Shown here: positions 1 to 9,599 of the stretch, one piece after another
How positions within the stretch are numbered: the first letter of the stretch is position 1
Layout of the letters: every line of letters starts with the position of its first letter
Assembly (NCBI GenBank): GCA_959347315.1
Contig: OY365822.1
Coordinates: forward strand, 11,403,419-11,467,418
Reading direction: 5' to 3'
Length of the DNA stretch: 64,000 bases
Origin: Bimastos eiseni
Lineage: Eukaryota > Annelida > Clitellata > Crassiclitellata > Lumbricidae
Notes under the pieces: model-generated
Told to the model about the DNA's origin: nothing
Seen by the model: the letters and a program-made list of their open reading frames with translations, nothing else
The model's database searches: none
Translations under genes and position numbers: made by a program

Positions 1-216
1 AACGTTGCAACTCCTCCTCCAGCCTCTCCAGTGGTTCGGTCATGCCGCACACAGGTGTAGCCGGGTAGCTCGAACTTGATGTTAGTCCTCAGCCACGTTT
101 CCTGTATGCAGATGATCGTCGGCGGTGTCCGCATCTCGGAGATGCGGTGCCTCAGCTCCCCTACGTGGGGTCTGAGGCTACATGCGTTCCACTGGAGTAT
201 TTGGAGGTCCGTGATG
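1..216 (-). CDS. LINE ORF2 N-terminus, AP-endonuclease domain (partial)
   Basis: The minus strand reads through without a stop from about 216 to the window edge. It contains LQILQWNACSLRPHVGELRH, then a short linker and ICIQETWL, then GYTCVRHDR and GGGVAT. These match the first motifs of the APE-type endonuclease of non-LTR retrotransposons (the QWN and QETW motifs, with active-site Asn and Glu), which nicks target DNA. The frame overlaps the end of ORF1 by about 38 nt and has no obvious ATG, so translation may rely on reinitiation or frameshifting. The rest is outside the window. Confidence 0.8.
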
Positions 217-1883
217 GTGGTTGTTGGTTGCAGTGGCTGACGCGGCGCTCGTGGCACTGGAGGAGAGCGCGTAGGCGGTCGTCATCGCGCCGCACACCTG
301 CTCAATCGGAATCCTGAAGACGGCCTGGATGGTGGTAGCTAGGATCTCGATCAGCCTAGAGACAGAGATAACGCCACCGTTAGTCTCCATGGCTCCGACG
401 AACAGGGTGCAGGCACGGTTCAGAGCGTCAAGCACATCCCTCTGTACCCTACCGGTGTCGGTCGTCGCCACCTCCTCCTGTTGTCCGTCTGGCACGACAG
501 GAGTTGGCGCGGTCGGTGGGTTCACCTGCGACCGTTTACGGACTGGGATACCAGAGGGACGCGAGCCTTCCGACTCCGCCTTAGCACTCCCCCCGGCGCT
601 CGGAGCACCGGCTGTCGCCGTCGTCGTGTTGACCGCACGTCTTCGTAGTTATCTTTGTCGCGGAAGCATCCGTGGTGTTCTTCCGTGAGCGAGCAGTCCG
701 AAGGGCATCGCTGTACAGCCTCCCTTCCTGGACGCTGATGGTGGTAGCGACCTTGACCAGCGTGTATTTCGGACAGCTGTTAGTCATCGCAGGATGGGGG
801 CCGCCGCAGGCTGCACACTTCGGTTGCTCGCGCTTCGAACACTCGGTGTGCTTGTGGTCGCCGGCGCAGATCCCGCATCGTTGGTTCTTCCTACAAAATT
901 TTGCTACGTGGCCGAAAGACAAACAGCAGAAACAACGTGTAGGTGCTGGCATGTAATCATACATTTTGAAACTTAGAAAGCCAATATGCAGTTTGGCAGG
1001 TGCGACTGAACCAGGTTCCAGTTCAATCTTCACCGCCGTGGTCGGGGTTTTTACCTTATTCTGGATCTTAAGGATCTACCTTGACTACACGGAGGTTTTC
1101 CAGACTCTCCAGGCTGCTAAAAATATCGGCATTACTTAAGGTGATCGATACGCCTTTTATTACCTTTTGCACGTACCTGCCTCTGTGTCTCACAACTTCA
1201 CGTGGCTCGGACACTTTGACCCACAGAGGTCTGTGGTAGTGAGCAGTTGAGCCCTGTGTGCTCCGCTCTCAGGTCCGCCCAAGTGAACACGCACACACGT
1301 TGCAGACGGGCCGGCACATCCGCTGTCAGAGGGCCAAACTGTTTGTTCAGCTCCGCCCTGACCAGTGAGTGTTAATTTTTGCTAAACAAATGCCAATAAA
1401 CTCAATGAACAACCGGTTCTCAGCAGACCGGTTTATTGTCACATGGGCGGGAGGGGCCTTCTCCGCTGCCGTCACCAGTGCGGCAGGTTCGGCGCTCTTC
1501 GGAACGCTTGGCAGGTTCCGCCTCGCTGGGGCTTTTGCCGATTTCGTCATCGGCTTCTGGACCGTAATCTTACTGTCCTTACGGTAAGAGTCCAGATTTA
1601 CCTCGGTTTTGCAAATTTTTCGTCGCTTTTCGCGTTTGGCAGCTTTATCTGCCTTGCTGGTGACGGTCTTAAACACGGCCCCTCTACCATCATCGTCAGA
1701 GTCATTTTCTGACTCAGTTGTGCAAATGAAAAATTTGCTTCCGCTACCGGCGGACTCGTCACTGCGGCTCGCCCGTTTTTTAGACGGGGTCAGCACCGTC
1801 AGGTCCATTGGCGTGCCAGCATCGGGTCGAGCTCGAGGCTCAGACCCGGAGGCGAGGGGTCTCTCGTTAGAACTCATGTCCAA
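178..1883 (-). pseudogene. LINE ORF1 protein with CCHC zinc knuckles, frameshifted
   Basis: Three minus-strand open segments in three frames form one ORF1: 1883-1347 (charged, Ser/Lys-rich N-terminus starting MDMSSNERP), 1033-581 and about 655-178. The middle segment carries Cys/His clusters (CFCCLSFGHVAKFC, CGICAGDHKHTEC, CAACGGPHPAMTNSC), which are zinc knuckles typical of ORF1 nucleic-acid chaperones. The C-terminal segment is Ala/Thr-rich and stops at 178-180. Frame changes fall near 1034-1346 and near 640. The second knuckle set resembles arthropod and echinoderm gag-like ORF1 proteins. Not expected to be functional as read. Confidence 0.75.
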
Positions 1884-1904
1884 CGAGAGGCGCGTACGCA
1901 GTTT

Positions 1905-2200
1905 TAATCTAGGTTAGTACAGTTATGTTATGCTAAGACTAGTTATATTTAAGCGACAGTTATATCGATAGGGTATTTAGTATTTAAAATATCTAGACGC
2001 AAGATTAGGGACGATTACATAGTAGACAATGCAATGTAATACAATGCGCTTACACAATTTTAATTTAAACTAGTATCGTTAAATTAGACTAAAATTAGTT
2101 ATATTTAGCAACAGTTAGATCGATACAATATTAAAATTTCTGAACGCAATATTAGAGACGATCATATAATATAATATACAAAGCAGTTGAATCTAATATC
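1905..2200. repeat. Divergent tandem duplication, about 150-bp period
   Basis: The block at about 1931-2040 (AGTTATATTTAAGCGACAG, then ATCGATA, then ACGCAAGATTAGGGACGAT) recurs at about 2085-2190 as AGTTATATTTAGCAACAG, ATCGATA and ACGCAATATTAGAGACGAT. It sits directly 5' of the LINE ORF1, where some LINEs carry tandem 5' UTR monomers. Whether it belongs to the element is inference. Confidence 0.6.
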
Positions 2201-3319
2201 TAACAAACAGTAATAGAAATATTAATCGCAAATGTATATTAAACACGTGTACGACTCACCGCGTGTGATCTTTCTTTGTCTTCATTGTCTCGGTCATCGG
2301 CATATCAAGTACAGGTGTGTAGATGCATATAATTATAAGGACTATCTCAGTTTCCATTTCCTTGCTTGCTACGAATTCATCTGGCCCTTTGTCTTTAGTG
2401 CGCGGCTATTTTATACCGAATCTCGTAGTCAGACAGAACGGCAGTGCGGTCAGACCGAGCAGCGGGGTCAGCCGAATCTGAGGGACCTGATCCAAGAATA
2501 CTGTTCCTCTAGTAAGCCTGACCTGTGAAACAGACTGACAGGTCACCCAGGTCTGACCAACCAGATATAAGAACACCACCGACAATGTATCCAACGAGCC
2601 ACTAGTTCTGACCTCTGAAGCCGGCCGAATACCTTTACTAAAAATACAGGCCGTCAGACCAACTAATATCATCACTAGTGCACAAGCAATGACTACCTAT
2701 AGTGACCCAGATCTAGTCTTAAGCAATGTCTCCCTGGAGTGGTCTGTCTAACTATAACGTAGCATTATATTGACCCTATGATATTACTATAAGGTATACA
2801 AAAAAAGTATATCTGCTTTCAGCACAGGAAGGAAATTGTGTTTTTAATTTTAAAGTGTGTTATAACAATTACATTTTTTAGCAAATTAAACTAGAGACAT
2901 GTTTTATTTACTATAATCAATATTCAATAGAACATGTTTCTTTCTTTGAAAATAAGTTAAGCAAAGCAAGCGTTTTCACCGTGACTATAGCACAAAACTA
3001 TCTAAGATCGGGCCTGCTGCTCTCACTTCCACGGTCCACCGCCGTCGCTTATCCGTGTTAAGAGTGCCCCTACTAGGGTGTCTTGGTCCCTTAGGAGTTT
3101 CCCTCCCTATTGATTACTACCATTCACTCCTTCGTTACCCTATAATTTTTATATATGTTACTCGATGAATTGATTGATTGAAATGTTTGATTGTTTGAAA
3201 AATAATAATAAATAATAAAATAAATAAATAATTTGATTGATTGATAGTGTTGTGCTCAATAAAAACTTTGGTATTGGTATCGGTGCATTCGGAGCATCAT
3301 CAGACAATAAACTTCGTTT
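2201..3319. other. No gene seen; AT-rich spacer
   Basis: There is no convincing coding frame. The stretch from 3165 to 3245 is rich in TTGA/AATA repeats followed by CAATAAAAAC, which may be a decayed retroelement 3' tail. Confidence 0.5.
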
Positions 3320-3605
3320 GTCAGCAAATCTGATATGTGCAGCTGTGATGGTTGTATCAGGTACATCTGCATTCTTTAACGTTTAATGATAGCTTATTAG
3401 TGAGAAACCATTCAGTAACAAAGGACAATTCTTTGTTCGTAAGTTTAAATAAGGTATCATAAGATTTGTGTGAGACAAAAATAGTAGTATCGTCGGCAAA
3501 AAGGAGGAAGTGGAGGAAGAGAGAGCCATTCGGTAAGTTATTGATAAAAATCAAGAAGAGAAGAGGGCCAAGGATTGATCCTTAGGGAACTCCATACCGT
3601 ACAAG
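3320..3605 (-). pseudogene. LINE reverse-transcriptase palm fragment
   Basis: On the minus strand the reading is GVP, stop, GSILGPLLFLIFINNLP, then LHFLLFADDTTIFVSHKS and a helical stretch ending LTNKLSLNVKE. These are RT motifs 4 (GVPQGSILGPLLF) and 5 (FADD, the catalytic Asp pair). The conserved Gln codon has become TAA at 3582-3584, so this copy is dead. Only the palm segment is recognisable; the fingers and thumb are missing. Confidence 0.9.
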
Positions 3606-4733
3606 TTTTAAATATGATAATTAGCCATTACAGAACATTTGCTGATATCAATCATGATGTGCGTATAAGTAAGCCTATGCATGAACGTTTCTTATAATTA
3701 TGCTTAGGCCCTATTCATATATAGACTATATATATAAATATATTACATATTATATATATATGTTACATATCCTTTCTCATTTATGTTGAACTTATAAGTA
3801 GAAATAATGACGATTCGCATTAGACTTCAGCAAATTTTGGTTCAGCTTTAGAAAACATATTTTGAGATTAAAGAGCTTAGGAAAGTTGTTCGGTAATGTT
3901 TTCAGTATTTCCACGAAGAGCTTAACCTCTTTTAACGGAGACCAGCGTTTTATTCCTAGTCCTCACTCCGCAACGTTTATCACCATTCTGACACTATAAA
4001 TGTTTTCTTTGACGTTCACAATATTTTGCTCCAGCTTCAATCTCTTTGTTATGTCAATTCTTTCTCAGGACTGCGGTTTCCCGCCGATCTCTTCAACTTC
4101 CAATCAAGATTTCTTGCTGAGACAGTCATTCACTTTTTCAATCACTAGTACTACCTCTCTACGACTTGATTCAGAGCGTTTTACCAATGTCCACGCACTT
4201 TCATCAAGTGAGAGAAATTCATAAGACTGCCTTCTTTCTACAAACCTTCATCCTTCACAAAATATCCGGATACCTTTAACTCCCTCCACTTTCTTTCCAT
4301 CGATCTTTAATACTAAATCACAATCTATCCCATCTCTTCTTATTCCATTCATTTTCAGATCCGTCAATCACCGTCCGCCTTCCTCGTTTTCTTCATCTAT
4401 CTTTCAATCCTCTCCTCCCTAGCCTCCCACCTTCCACTTTTCATCAACGTTCCATCAAACAACCCTTTCCTCCTCCATCCTCTGCTTTCTCATGTATACC
4501 CATCCATCTTCCCGTCACCCAACTACTACTGTTTTCCATCTACCTTTCCATTATCCAATCACCAGCCTCCCGTCGTCTTCGTTTCATCTTTATCCATCAA
4601 CTAATCATCCCCTCTCTAACCCTGCTGTCTATCTACCAATCCAACTACCCGTCATTCCACTCCTACTTTCCATCTACTTTTCCACCTAGTCTCGCCTTCT
4701 CCCATTCCTCTTCCTCTTCCTTCCTCACACAAT
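3606..4733. other. No gene seen; pyrimidine-rich 3' flank
   Basis: 3606-4000 is AT-rich with short TATA runs. From about 4240 to 4733 the plus strand is strongly C/T-rich with degenerate CCAT/CATC units. This is the 3' flank of the terminal exon at 4734-5015, so the transcript side would be purine-rich. No coding signal. Confidence 0.5.
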
Positions 4734-5015
4734 CTACGTCATATCGTCGCTGTCCTGATCGTCGAATTCGTCCTGTTGTGTGGTGATGATCGTGTATTGT
4801 ATCCTATCCCTCGTCAGTCCTCCATCGTCTTCTCGAGCCATCGCGTTGTGTCGCATCACCCTTTGTCTCAGTCTCCTTCTGCCGCTACACCTGAGGCCGA
4901 TGAAGATGCCACAGACGACGAGGAGGGAGAAGAGAACTGAAAGAGTGAGACCAGCGACCACAGACCATTCGTTGGTCTTAAGGAAGGTCAGCAGACGACG
5001 AGGACCGTGATGAAG
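4734..5015 (-). CDS. Terminal exon: transmembrane helix plus cytoplasmic tail
   Basis: A pyrimidine-rich acceptor (TTTCGTTTATCTTCAG) ends at 5016, and the exon is open in phase 0 for 93 codons to TAG at 4734. The protein starts LHHGPRRLLTFLKTNEW, continues with a TM helix (SVVAGLTLSVLFSLLVVCGI, then FIG), a basic stop-transfer segment (RCSGRRRLRQRV) and an acidic tail ending DEFDDQDSDDMT. The tail contains IQYTII, which fits the ITIM pattern (I/L/V/S)xYxx(I/L/V). The phase agrees with the upstream exons at 7116-7172 and 8063-8212. Known families: none recognised. That this exon joins the signal-peptide exon at 8704-9576 is inference from strand, order and phase. Confidence 0.6.
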   Translation of the reverse strand, partial: LHHGPRRLLTFLKTNEWSVVAGLTLSVLFSLLVVCGIFIGLRCSGRRRLRQRVMRHNAMAREDDGGLTRDRIQYTIITTQQDEFDDQDSDDMT

Positions 5016-5139
5016 CTGAAGATAAACGAAATATTACCAGCACTAATACAACGACGGTCATTAATATAATGAATATATTACACTCGATATAGCTTCAAGA
5101 AATACACTCTGAGCTAGCCTACATTACGTTAAGTTAGTA

Positions 5140-5560
5140 ATTTCAACGAATGTTAGAACTACGGCTGTACCGAACAAGTGATATTCACTATTCGGCCGAA
5201 TACGATTCATTGGACTAATTATTCGGCCGATTACGAATACGAATAGTGTACAAAATAGATCTTCGGACAAATTTCTAAATTTCAGATGTGAGCAAAAGTT
5301 TAAGTTCAGTAAATTTAATACATAAACTAAACGTAAACAGTTAACACGTGTCATTTTTTGCATCCTTCTGAAAGTCTGAGTAAACTAGAAATGGAACTAA
5401 TTTAACTAAACTCATAAACGCGTGACACTGCGATACCGTGGTCCAAGCAGCAAAGAGCCACTTCAGTCTATTCGATATAGCCGCCGCCGCTTGTGCAGAA
5501 ACAGATGTGACGTGCCAAGTATTCGTATTCTACTATTCGGCCTTTGGGATATTGAGATGT
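5140..5560. mobile_element. Possible hAT-like remnant with TATTCGGCCG palindromes
   Basis: TATTCGGCCGAATA (about 5191) is a perfect palindrome. Close variants follow (TTATTCGGCCGATTA near 5220; TACTATTCGGCC near 5530). Clustered subterminal motifs of this kind occur in hAT transposons, and the left side begins with GGCTGTACCGAA. I could not find a matching right terminal repeat or target duplication, so this is a tentative remnant. It would lie in the intron between the exons at 4734-5015 and 7116-7172. Confidence 0.3.
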
Positions 5561-5635
5561 GTAGGCCTACTACAGGGGTGATTCTCACACAGGCCTCAGT
5601 CAACTGAACCAACTAAAACCCAGCTGTTATTGTTA

Positions 5636-5636
5636 T

Positions 5637-5695
<59 letters not shown>

Positions 5696-5696
5696 T
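5636..5696. repeat. (ATT)n microsatellite
   Basis: About 60 bp of near-perfect TTA/ATT trinucleotide repeat. Confidence 0.95.
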
Positions 5697-5765
5697 ACAT
5701 AACCTAATGTGACGCAGTCGTCTATAAAGTATGCCATTTACTTAAAGCAGTTAAGGGTTAAACCC

Positions 5766-5865
5766 ACCATCACGGCGGTGTCGTGTGACGTCATCGTGAA
5801 TTGGGTCTCGAACAGCTGACAGTTGGAAGAACTGAACTGACACTTATCCACTGAGGCTGAGCCCC
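5766..5865 (-). mobile_element. tRNA-derived SINE head
   Basis: Read on the minus strand, GGGGCTCAGCCTCAGTGG and GATAAGTGTC resemble a tRNA 5' arm with A box (consensus TRGYNNARYGG). About 40 nt further, TGTTCGAGACCC fits the pol III B box (GGTTCGANNCC). Spacing is tRNA-like. No intact cloverleaf is formed, so it is better called a SINE head than a tRNA gene. It resembles the copies at 15639, 45563 and 46863 in its AGTGGATAA/AATGGATAA motif. Confidence 0.55.
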
Positions 5866-6038
5866 TCTTGTCAAACAGCCACTGCCATTCCGGGAAGCTG
5901 CAATGAGAACAGAATAACCAGCTATAGTCGTAATGGATGGATCCAGAGTTTAAGGACAGCTTATGACAACAGAGGCCGTTGCCGTCGACAGAAATTTGCT
6001 TGGCATGTTACAGCACCTACAGCTTAACATTAGCCAGT

Positions 6039-6117
6039 CGTAATCGTAATCTTCAAACTTCGAAAGCCAAGCGCAGGGCACCAACTTATTAACGAGCGCA
6101 GCGTCGAAATAGAGAAG
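6039..6117 (-). repeat. Dispersed repeat family C, copy 1
   Basis: Shares GCGCAGGGCACCA(A/G)CTTATT and ACGAGCGCAGCGTCGAA with copies at 6727, 28540 and 40177. Read on the minus strand it gives FDAALVNKLVPCAWLS, a peptide also encoded by the 40-kb copy, so the family may derive from a retroelement coding end. Confidence 0.65.
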
Positions 6118-6414
6118 TCGTCCAATGGGTTGTCCATCGTAGGTCAAATTGCGGTTTCTTTATGCCTAGTTAATTGGCAATTTTATTGCTATCTTATCTC
6201 AAACCGAAAGATCATAGCTGCTTCGCCTTCTAACTGTGCGTCGTCTGATAATCATGAAATAATTATCACTGTATGCCAAGGTAACCTACCCCTCAAATAG
6301 ATCGGTGTTGTTGCCGCAGCTGTCGCTCATGCACCTCAGGTTTTGACCAGCCTGTAATGACATCAAAAGATAACAGCCTTAAAATATTATTCTCGATCTA
6401 TCTGAATGAGAATG

Positions 6415-6575
6415 CACTATGTATGTATGTATGTGTGTATGTATTTATGTGTGTATGTGTGTGTGTTTGTGTGTGTTTGTGTGTGTGTGTTTGTGTGTAT
6501 GTATGGATGTATGTGTGTGTACGTGCGTGCGAGCGTGCGTACGTACGTATGTATGTATGTATGTATGTATTGTCT
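6415..6575. repeat. (GTAT)/(GTGT)n compound microsatellite
   Basis: A 160-bp mixture of TATG and TGTG units. It is open in several frames purely because of its repeat composition and is not a gene. Confidence 0.95.
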
Positions 6576-6726
6576 GAATGAGAATGAAATAATGCATTGC
6601 GGTTTTAATTAATTATCAATTAAATTAATTAATTTTCTGTTACAACGATGCAGGCAATTGAGTTTTCCATCATCTTCATTCCATCATACATAATCATCCC
6701 GTCATCGTCATCGTGACTGTCATGAT

Positions 6727-6802
6727 CATCGTAATCGTAGTCTCTAAATTTACAAAGCACCACTCTAAGCCGAGCGCAGGCACCAGCTTATTCACGAGCT
6801 CA
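6727..6802 (-). repeat. Dispersed repeat family C, copy 2
   Basis: Contains AATCGTAGTCTCTAAATTTA and then GCGCAGGCACCAGCTTATTC and ACGAGC, diverged from copy 1 about 690 bp away and in the same orientation. Confidence 0.6.
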
Positions 6803-7115
6803 TTTATCATCACCATGCAACAACATAGTCGTAACCATAACCATTATCGTCACCATCCTGCAACAGCATCGTCATCATTATCGTCATCGTCACCCTTGAT
6901 ATCGTCGCAGTCGTTATCATAATCATCATTAATGACGTCAACATCACCCTATCTCGTTTGTCTGAGATCACCGGCAAGGCAATCTGAATGCAGGCCTCGT
7001 CTGAAGCTACCACTGCTTCATATATGCCAGATGGCATGGCCCTAAAGCGACGTAGCCTTTATCTTAGCTGATGGGGACAGAGTTCTTACCAGTGATTGGA
7101 GATTACATGACTCAC

Positions 7116-7172
7116 CTTTTGACACGGTCCTCTGCAATCTTCTTTATCCTCAGTTCTTGAGCAGATTGACTC
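7116..7172 (-). CDS. Candidate internal mini-exon (57 nt)
   Basis: On the minus strand a strong acceptor (GATTTGTGTTTCAG) precedes a 57-nt open segment followed by a strong donor (AAAAG|GTGAGT). In phase 0 it encodes ESICSRTEDKEDCRGPCQK, with three cysteines suited to an extracellular domain. Length is a multiple of three, and phase 0 joins cleanly to the exons at 8063-8212 and 4734-5015. A second frame would read SAQELRIKKIAEDRVK, which looks like a helical protein but does not keep the frame open into the terminal exon. Family unknown. Confidence 0.5.
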
Positions 7173-7404
7173 CTGAAACACAAATCAATGATTATTTTTT
7201 ATTGCAATTGCCTCACTCGTTGATTATTTATCATTATTGGTATGTTATTGGCTCTTTTGCCTTGAATGATATTCCATCTGCGACTAACTCTACGATCTAA
7301 ATTCCTCTCACTTCTGTTTCTATCTAAGAACTCTTTTCTCGCCGTGGCTTCTCGCACTGGGAGTTCCTCTGATTAGGTTGTACAGACTGAGCTAGTACTG
7401 ACTA

Positions 7405-7450
7405 GGAGTGCCAGGAGGCGCTTTAGAAATCTGTGAATACGATACAAGAC
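7405..7450 (+). repeat. Partial family C repeat
   Basis: GGCGCTTTAGAAATCTG and the following GAATACGAT match the end of the plus-strand family C copy at 40177-40263 (GGCGCTTTAGAAACCTGGAG, then ATTACGAT). Confidence 0.4.
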
Positions 7451-7516
7451 AACACAATGCAATTTATGCGTGCATCGAGTGTTTACAAATGCTTAAATAC
7501 CTAATACAGTACAATA

Positions 7517-7645
7517 TGTATGTATGCACGTGTGTATATATTTATGTATGTATGTATGTATTTATGTACGTATCTACTGTATGTATGTATGTATGTACGT
7601 ATGTATGTATGTTTGTATGTATGTATGTATGTGTGTGTATGTATG

Positions 7646-7679
<34 letters not shown>

Positions 7680-7726
7680 TGTATGTATGTATGTATGTAT
7701 GTATGTATGTATGTATGTATGCATAG
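7517..7726. repeat. (GTAT)n microsatellite
   Basis: About 200 bp of TATG units with a few variants. The long six-frame readings (CMYVCMYV, IHTYIHTY) are repeat artefacts. Confidence 0.95.
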
Positions 7727-7849
7727 TTGCATACCCGTATCTGGACTTTGATGTAACATCATTTTTAGAAACCACTCAAAAGCTCTGCGATCATAAATGT
7801 CAAAGCGTCCACATCACCTGAGCATGTGCGTTTTAACATGGCTAGATAA

Positions 7850-8062
7850 AGTTGACCCATAACTTAAACAGAGTTTGAAATAATATCTCGTATATGTCAA
7901 CAACGACTTGTCGCAAAAGGATCGACGAGCGCACGCAGTAGTGCACCCGTGTTGACGTCCGGTAGTGAGGGACCAGCAGATCTCAACAAGGGATATTCAT
8001 TTTCGCTACTGTTAAACAGAAGACGAAGTTGCTGACATCTGTTGACGGCTTCTGTGACTAAC
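7850..8062. other. Intronic or unique sequence, no gene seen
   Basis: Contains TAGCCATGTTAAAACGC-like unique DNA and no second coding frame. In the proposed gene model it is part of the intron between the mini-exon and the exon at 8063-8212. Confidence 0.3.
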
Positions 8063-8212
8063 CTCGTCCTCTGATTGGATTGCGACTCGAATCATGTCAG
8101 CTATGGTCACGTGGGTCATCTTTAGAACGGAAATGACGCAACCGTCGGATGTGTTTTTTGCATTCCTCAGAGAGCAGAGCAGATTCAACGTGTTCCAGAT
8201 AACATTGGAAGG
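8063..8212 (-). CDS. Candidate internal exon (150 nt) of the membrane-protein gene
   Basis: The acceptor CCCCATTATCTTCAG and donor GACGAG|GTTAGT bound exactly 50 codons open in phase 0 (PSNVIWNTLNLLCSLRNAKN, then TSDGCVISV and so on to QSEDE). Many codons are RNY, as expected of coding DNA, and both flanking exons share phase 0. A competing frame (phase 1, from the GTAAAT donor at 8699) reads CYLEHVESALLSEECKKHI with a C-x13-C spacing reminiscent of the Cys-rich repeats of Golgi protein GLG1, but it hits TGA at 8097-8099. I favour phase 0 because it stays open to the TM exon. No family recognised. Confidence 0.5.
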
Positions 8213-8261
8213 CTGAAGATAATGGGGAAAATTTACAAGTTCACGCAAGCAGCAAATTTTC

Positions 8262-8398
8262 GTAACAATAATGATAGTAATAATAAAATTATTATTATTA
8301 TATTATCATTATTATTATTATTGTAATCGTTATTTTAATAATAATTAAAGTTATCAGCATCATCGTCATCGTCATCGTCATCATCATCATCATCACAG
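8262..8398. repeat. (ATT)n and (CATCGT)n simple repeats
   Basis: AAT/ATT units at 8262-8345 and CATCGTCATCGT/CATCAT units at 8356-8397, inside the proposed first intron. Confidence 0.9.
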
Positions 8399-8418
8399 CC
8401 TCTAGTAATTCGTCATTG

Positions 8419-8665
8419 CGACAAAGGAGATGGATTGGACACATACTAAGAGGCGATTCCCTACTCCGAAACATCATCGAGGGAAAGATGAAGGAAAATA
8501 AAACAAGAGGAAGACCAAGAAAAGATGATTTTGGACTGGATGATGGAAGGGGTCGGCTATAACTTGCAAGAGGATGAAGGTGGAGGCCAAGAATAGATAG
8601 AAGTGGCGACGTTGGGCATGCGAACCTGTCGTACAGGCAGAAAACTAAAGAAAAAGAAGAATAGA
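8419..8665 (+). pseudogene. LINE 3' coding end (GRPR motif), copy 1
   Basis: The plus strand encodes RQRRWIGHILRGDSLLRNII, then EGKMKENKTRGRPR. It then needs a frame change to give MILDWMME, the usual C-terminal signature (WxGHxxR...GRPRxxWxD) of RTE/Jockey-like LINE polyproteins. A related piece at 19531-19715 shares most of the nucleotide sequence (GGACTGGATGATGGAAGGGG, GAAAACTAAAGAA). It lies in the intron of the minus-strand membrane-protein gene. Confidence 0.85.
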
Positions 8666-8703
8666 AAAACTTTTGTTGTTATTACTTAATCTTATTTACA
8701 AAC

Positions 8704-9576
8704 CCGACAGTTGTCGTCTTTCCATTCGTCGAGGCAATCCATCAAATGACAGGATTGTTCCTCGATCTTCGTCTGATCCTTTCCGAAATGCTTACGAAGA
8801 CACCACTCTCCAGGCACGCACTTCTTCGCCAGCCTCTTGACGATCGTGTCGTTGAAGACCTCGGCCAGAGCACCCTCCAACGCCCTCGATTCGTCCCAGC
8901 CACACTCTCCGACGCTCCTGTTGATGGATTCGCGGAGACAAGACTGGCTCGCGTCGATCCAGGTTGGCTCGACCAGGGAAGGATCAGATGGCGTTGGAGT
9001 GTCGGTCGATGCGGTAGAGGAGTGGCCGCCACCTTCGTCTTCCGCTGTGTCCTGCGATTGTTGGTACGGCGTGACCGAGTGAGTGGAGCAGTTGGAGAAC
9101 GGATCTCCATCTCGGCAAAGATCGGACTGTGTCTCGGTTGAGTTGGAACCCTCTGTTCCGCTCTCAGAAGGGGACAGCAGTCCTGATAAGAAGTCCATCG
9201 TCTTCTGAAACAGCTGGTGCCCAAATCCCTCCGGTTCCTCGTCCCCTTCCTTTTGATGCCTGTCTACGACGCCAACTGAGAAGGAGTCGTTGCTGGGACC
9301 ATCTGCAGGAGAATAGTTTTGAGCCGTGATACTCTGATCGCCCAAATCTCCTACAGCGTCCGGTTGATAGGTCGTGCCGCGGAGATGGACATCTTCTGAG
9401 CCCTGTTCGTCCTCTGGAGCATCGTTGGTGCTTCCGAGATCATACCTAGGGTCGGAATCGTTCCCCGCAGACGACCAGAGACCGAGGTCCCACGGATCCC
9501 AACCGCACACGACCACAGGTGTCATCGTTGTTAACACGAGAAGCAGACCTAGGATTACTCGGCACAAGGACGCCAT
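8704..9576 (-). CDS. Signal-peptide and acidic Ser/Thr-rich ectodomain exon of a secreted or type I membrane protein
   Basis: The exon starts at ATG 9576 with a classic signal peptide (MASLCRVILGLLLVLTTMTP, then VVVCG). About 200 acidic Ser/Thr/Gly-rich residues follow with several NxS/T sites (NDS, NCS, NDT, NRS), suggesting a glycosylated stalk. The C-terminal 90 residues are Cys-rich (SCLRES, ECGWDE, KKCVPGEWC, SCHLMDC, DDNCR). Unspliced, the frame runs three more residues to TAA at 8692, giving 294 aa and a secreted protein. Spliced at CGG|GTTTGT (8704), or less well in phase at T|GTAAAT (8700), it would feed the exon at 8063-8212 and end in the TM exon at 4734. Function unknown. Confidence 0.7.
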
Positions 9577-9599
9577 CTGTGTACCTAACCGACGGACTG

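Larger units (their letters stand above)
1..1903 (-). mobile_element. Non-LTR retrotransposon (LINE), 5' part, cut by window edge
   Basis: A two-ORF LINE lies on the minus strand: ORF1 with zinc knuckles, followed by the start of an ORF2 endonuclease that leaves the window at position 1. The order ORF1 then endonuclease, and the short overlap of the two frames around 178-216, fit Jockey/I/CR1-like elements. ORF1 needs at least two frame changes, so the copy is decayed or contains sequencing errors. The reverse transcriptase would lie left of the window. Clade assignment is uncertain. Confidence 0.8.
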
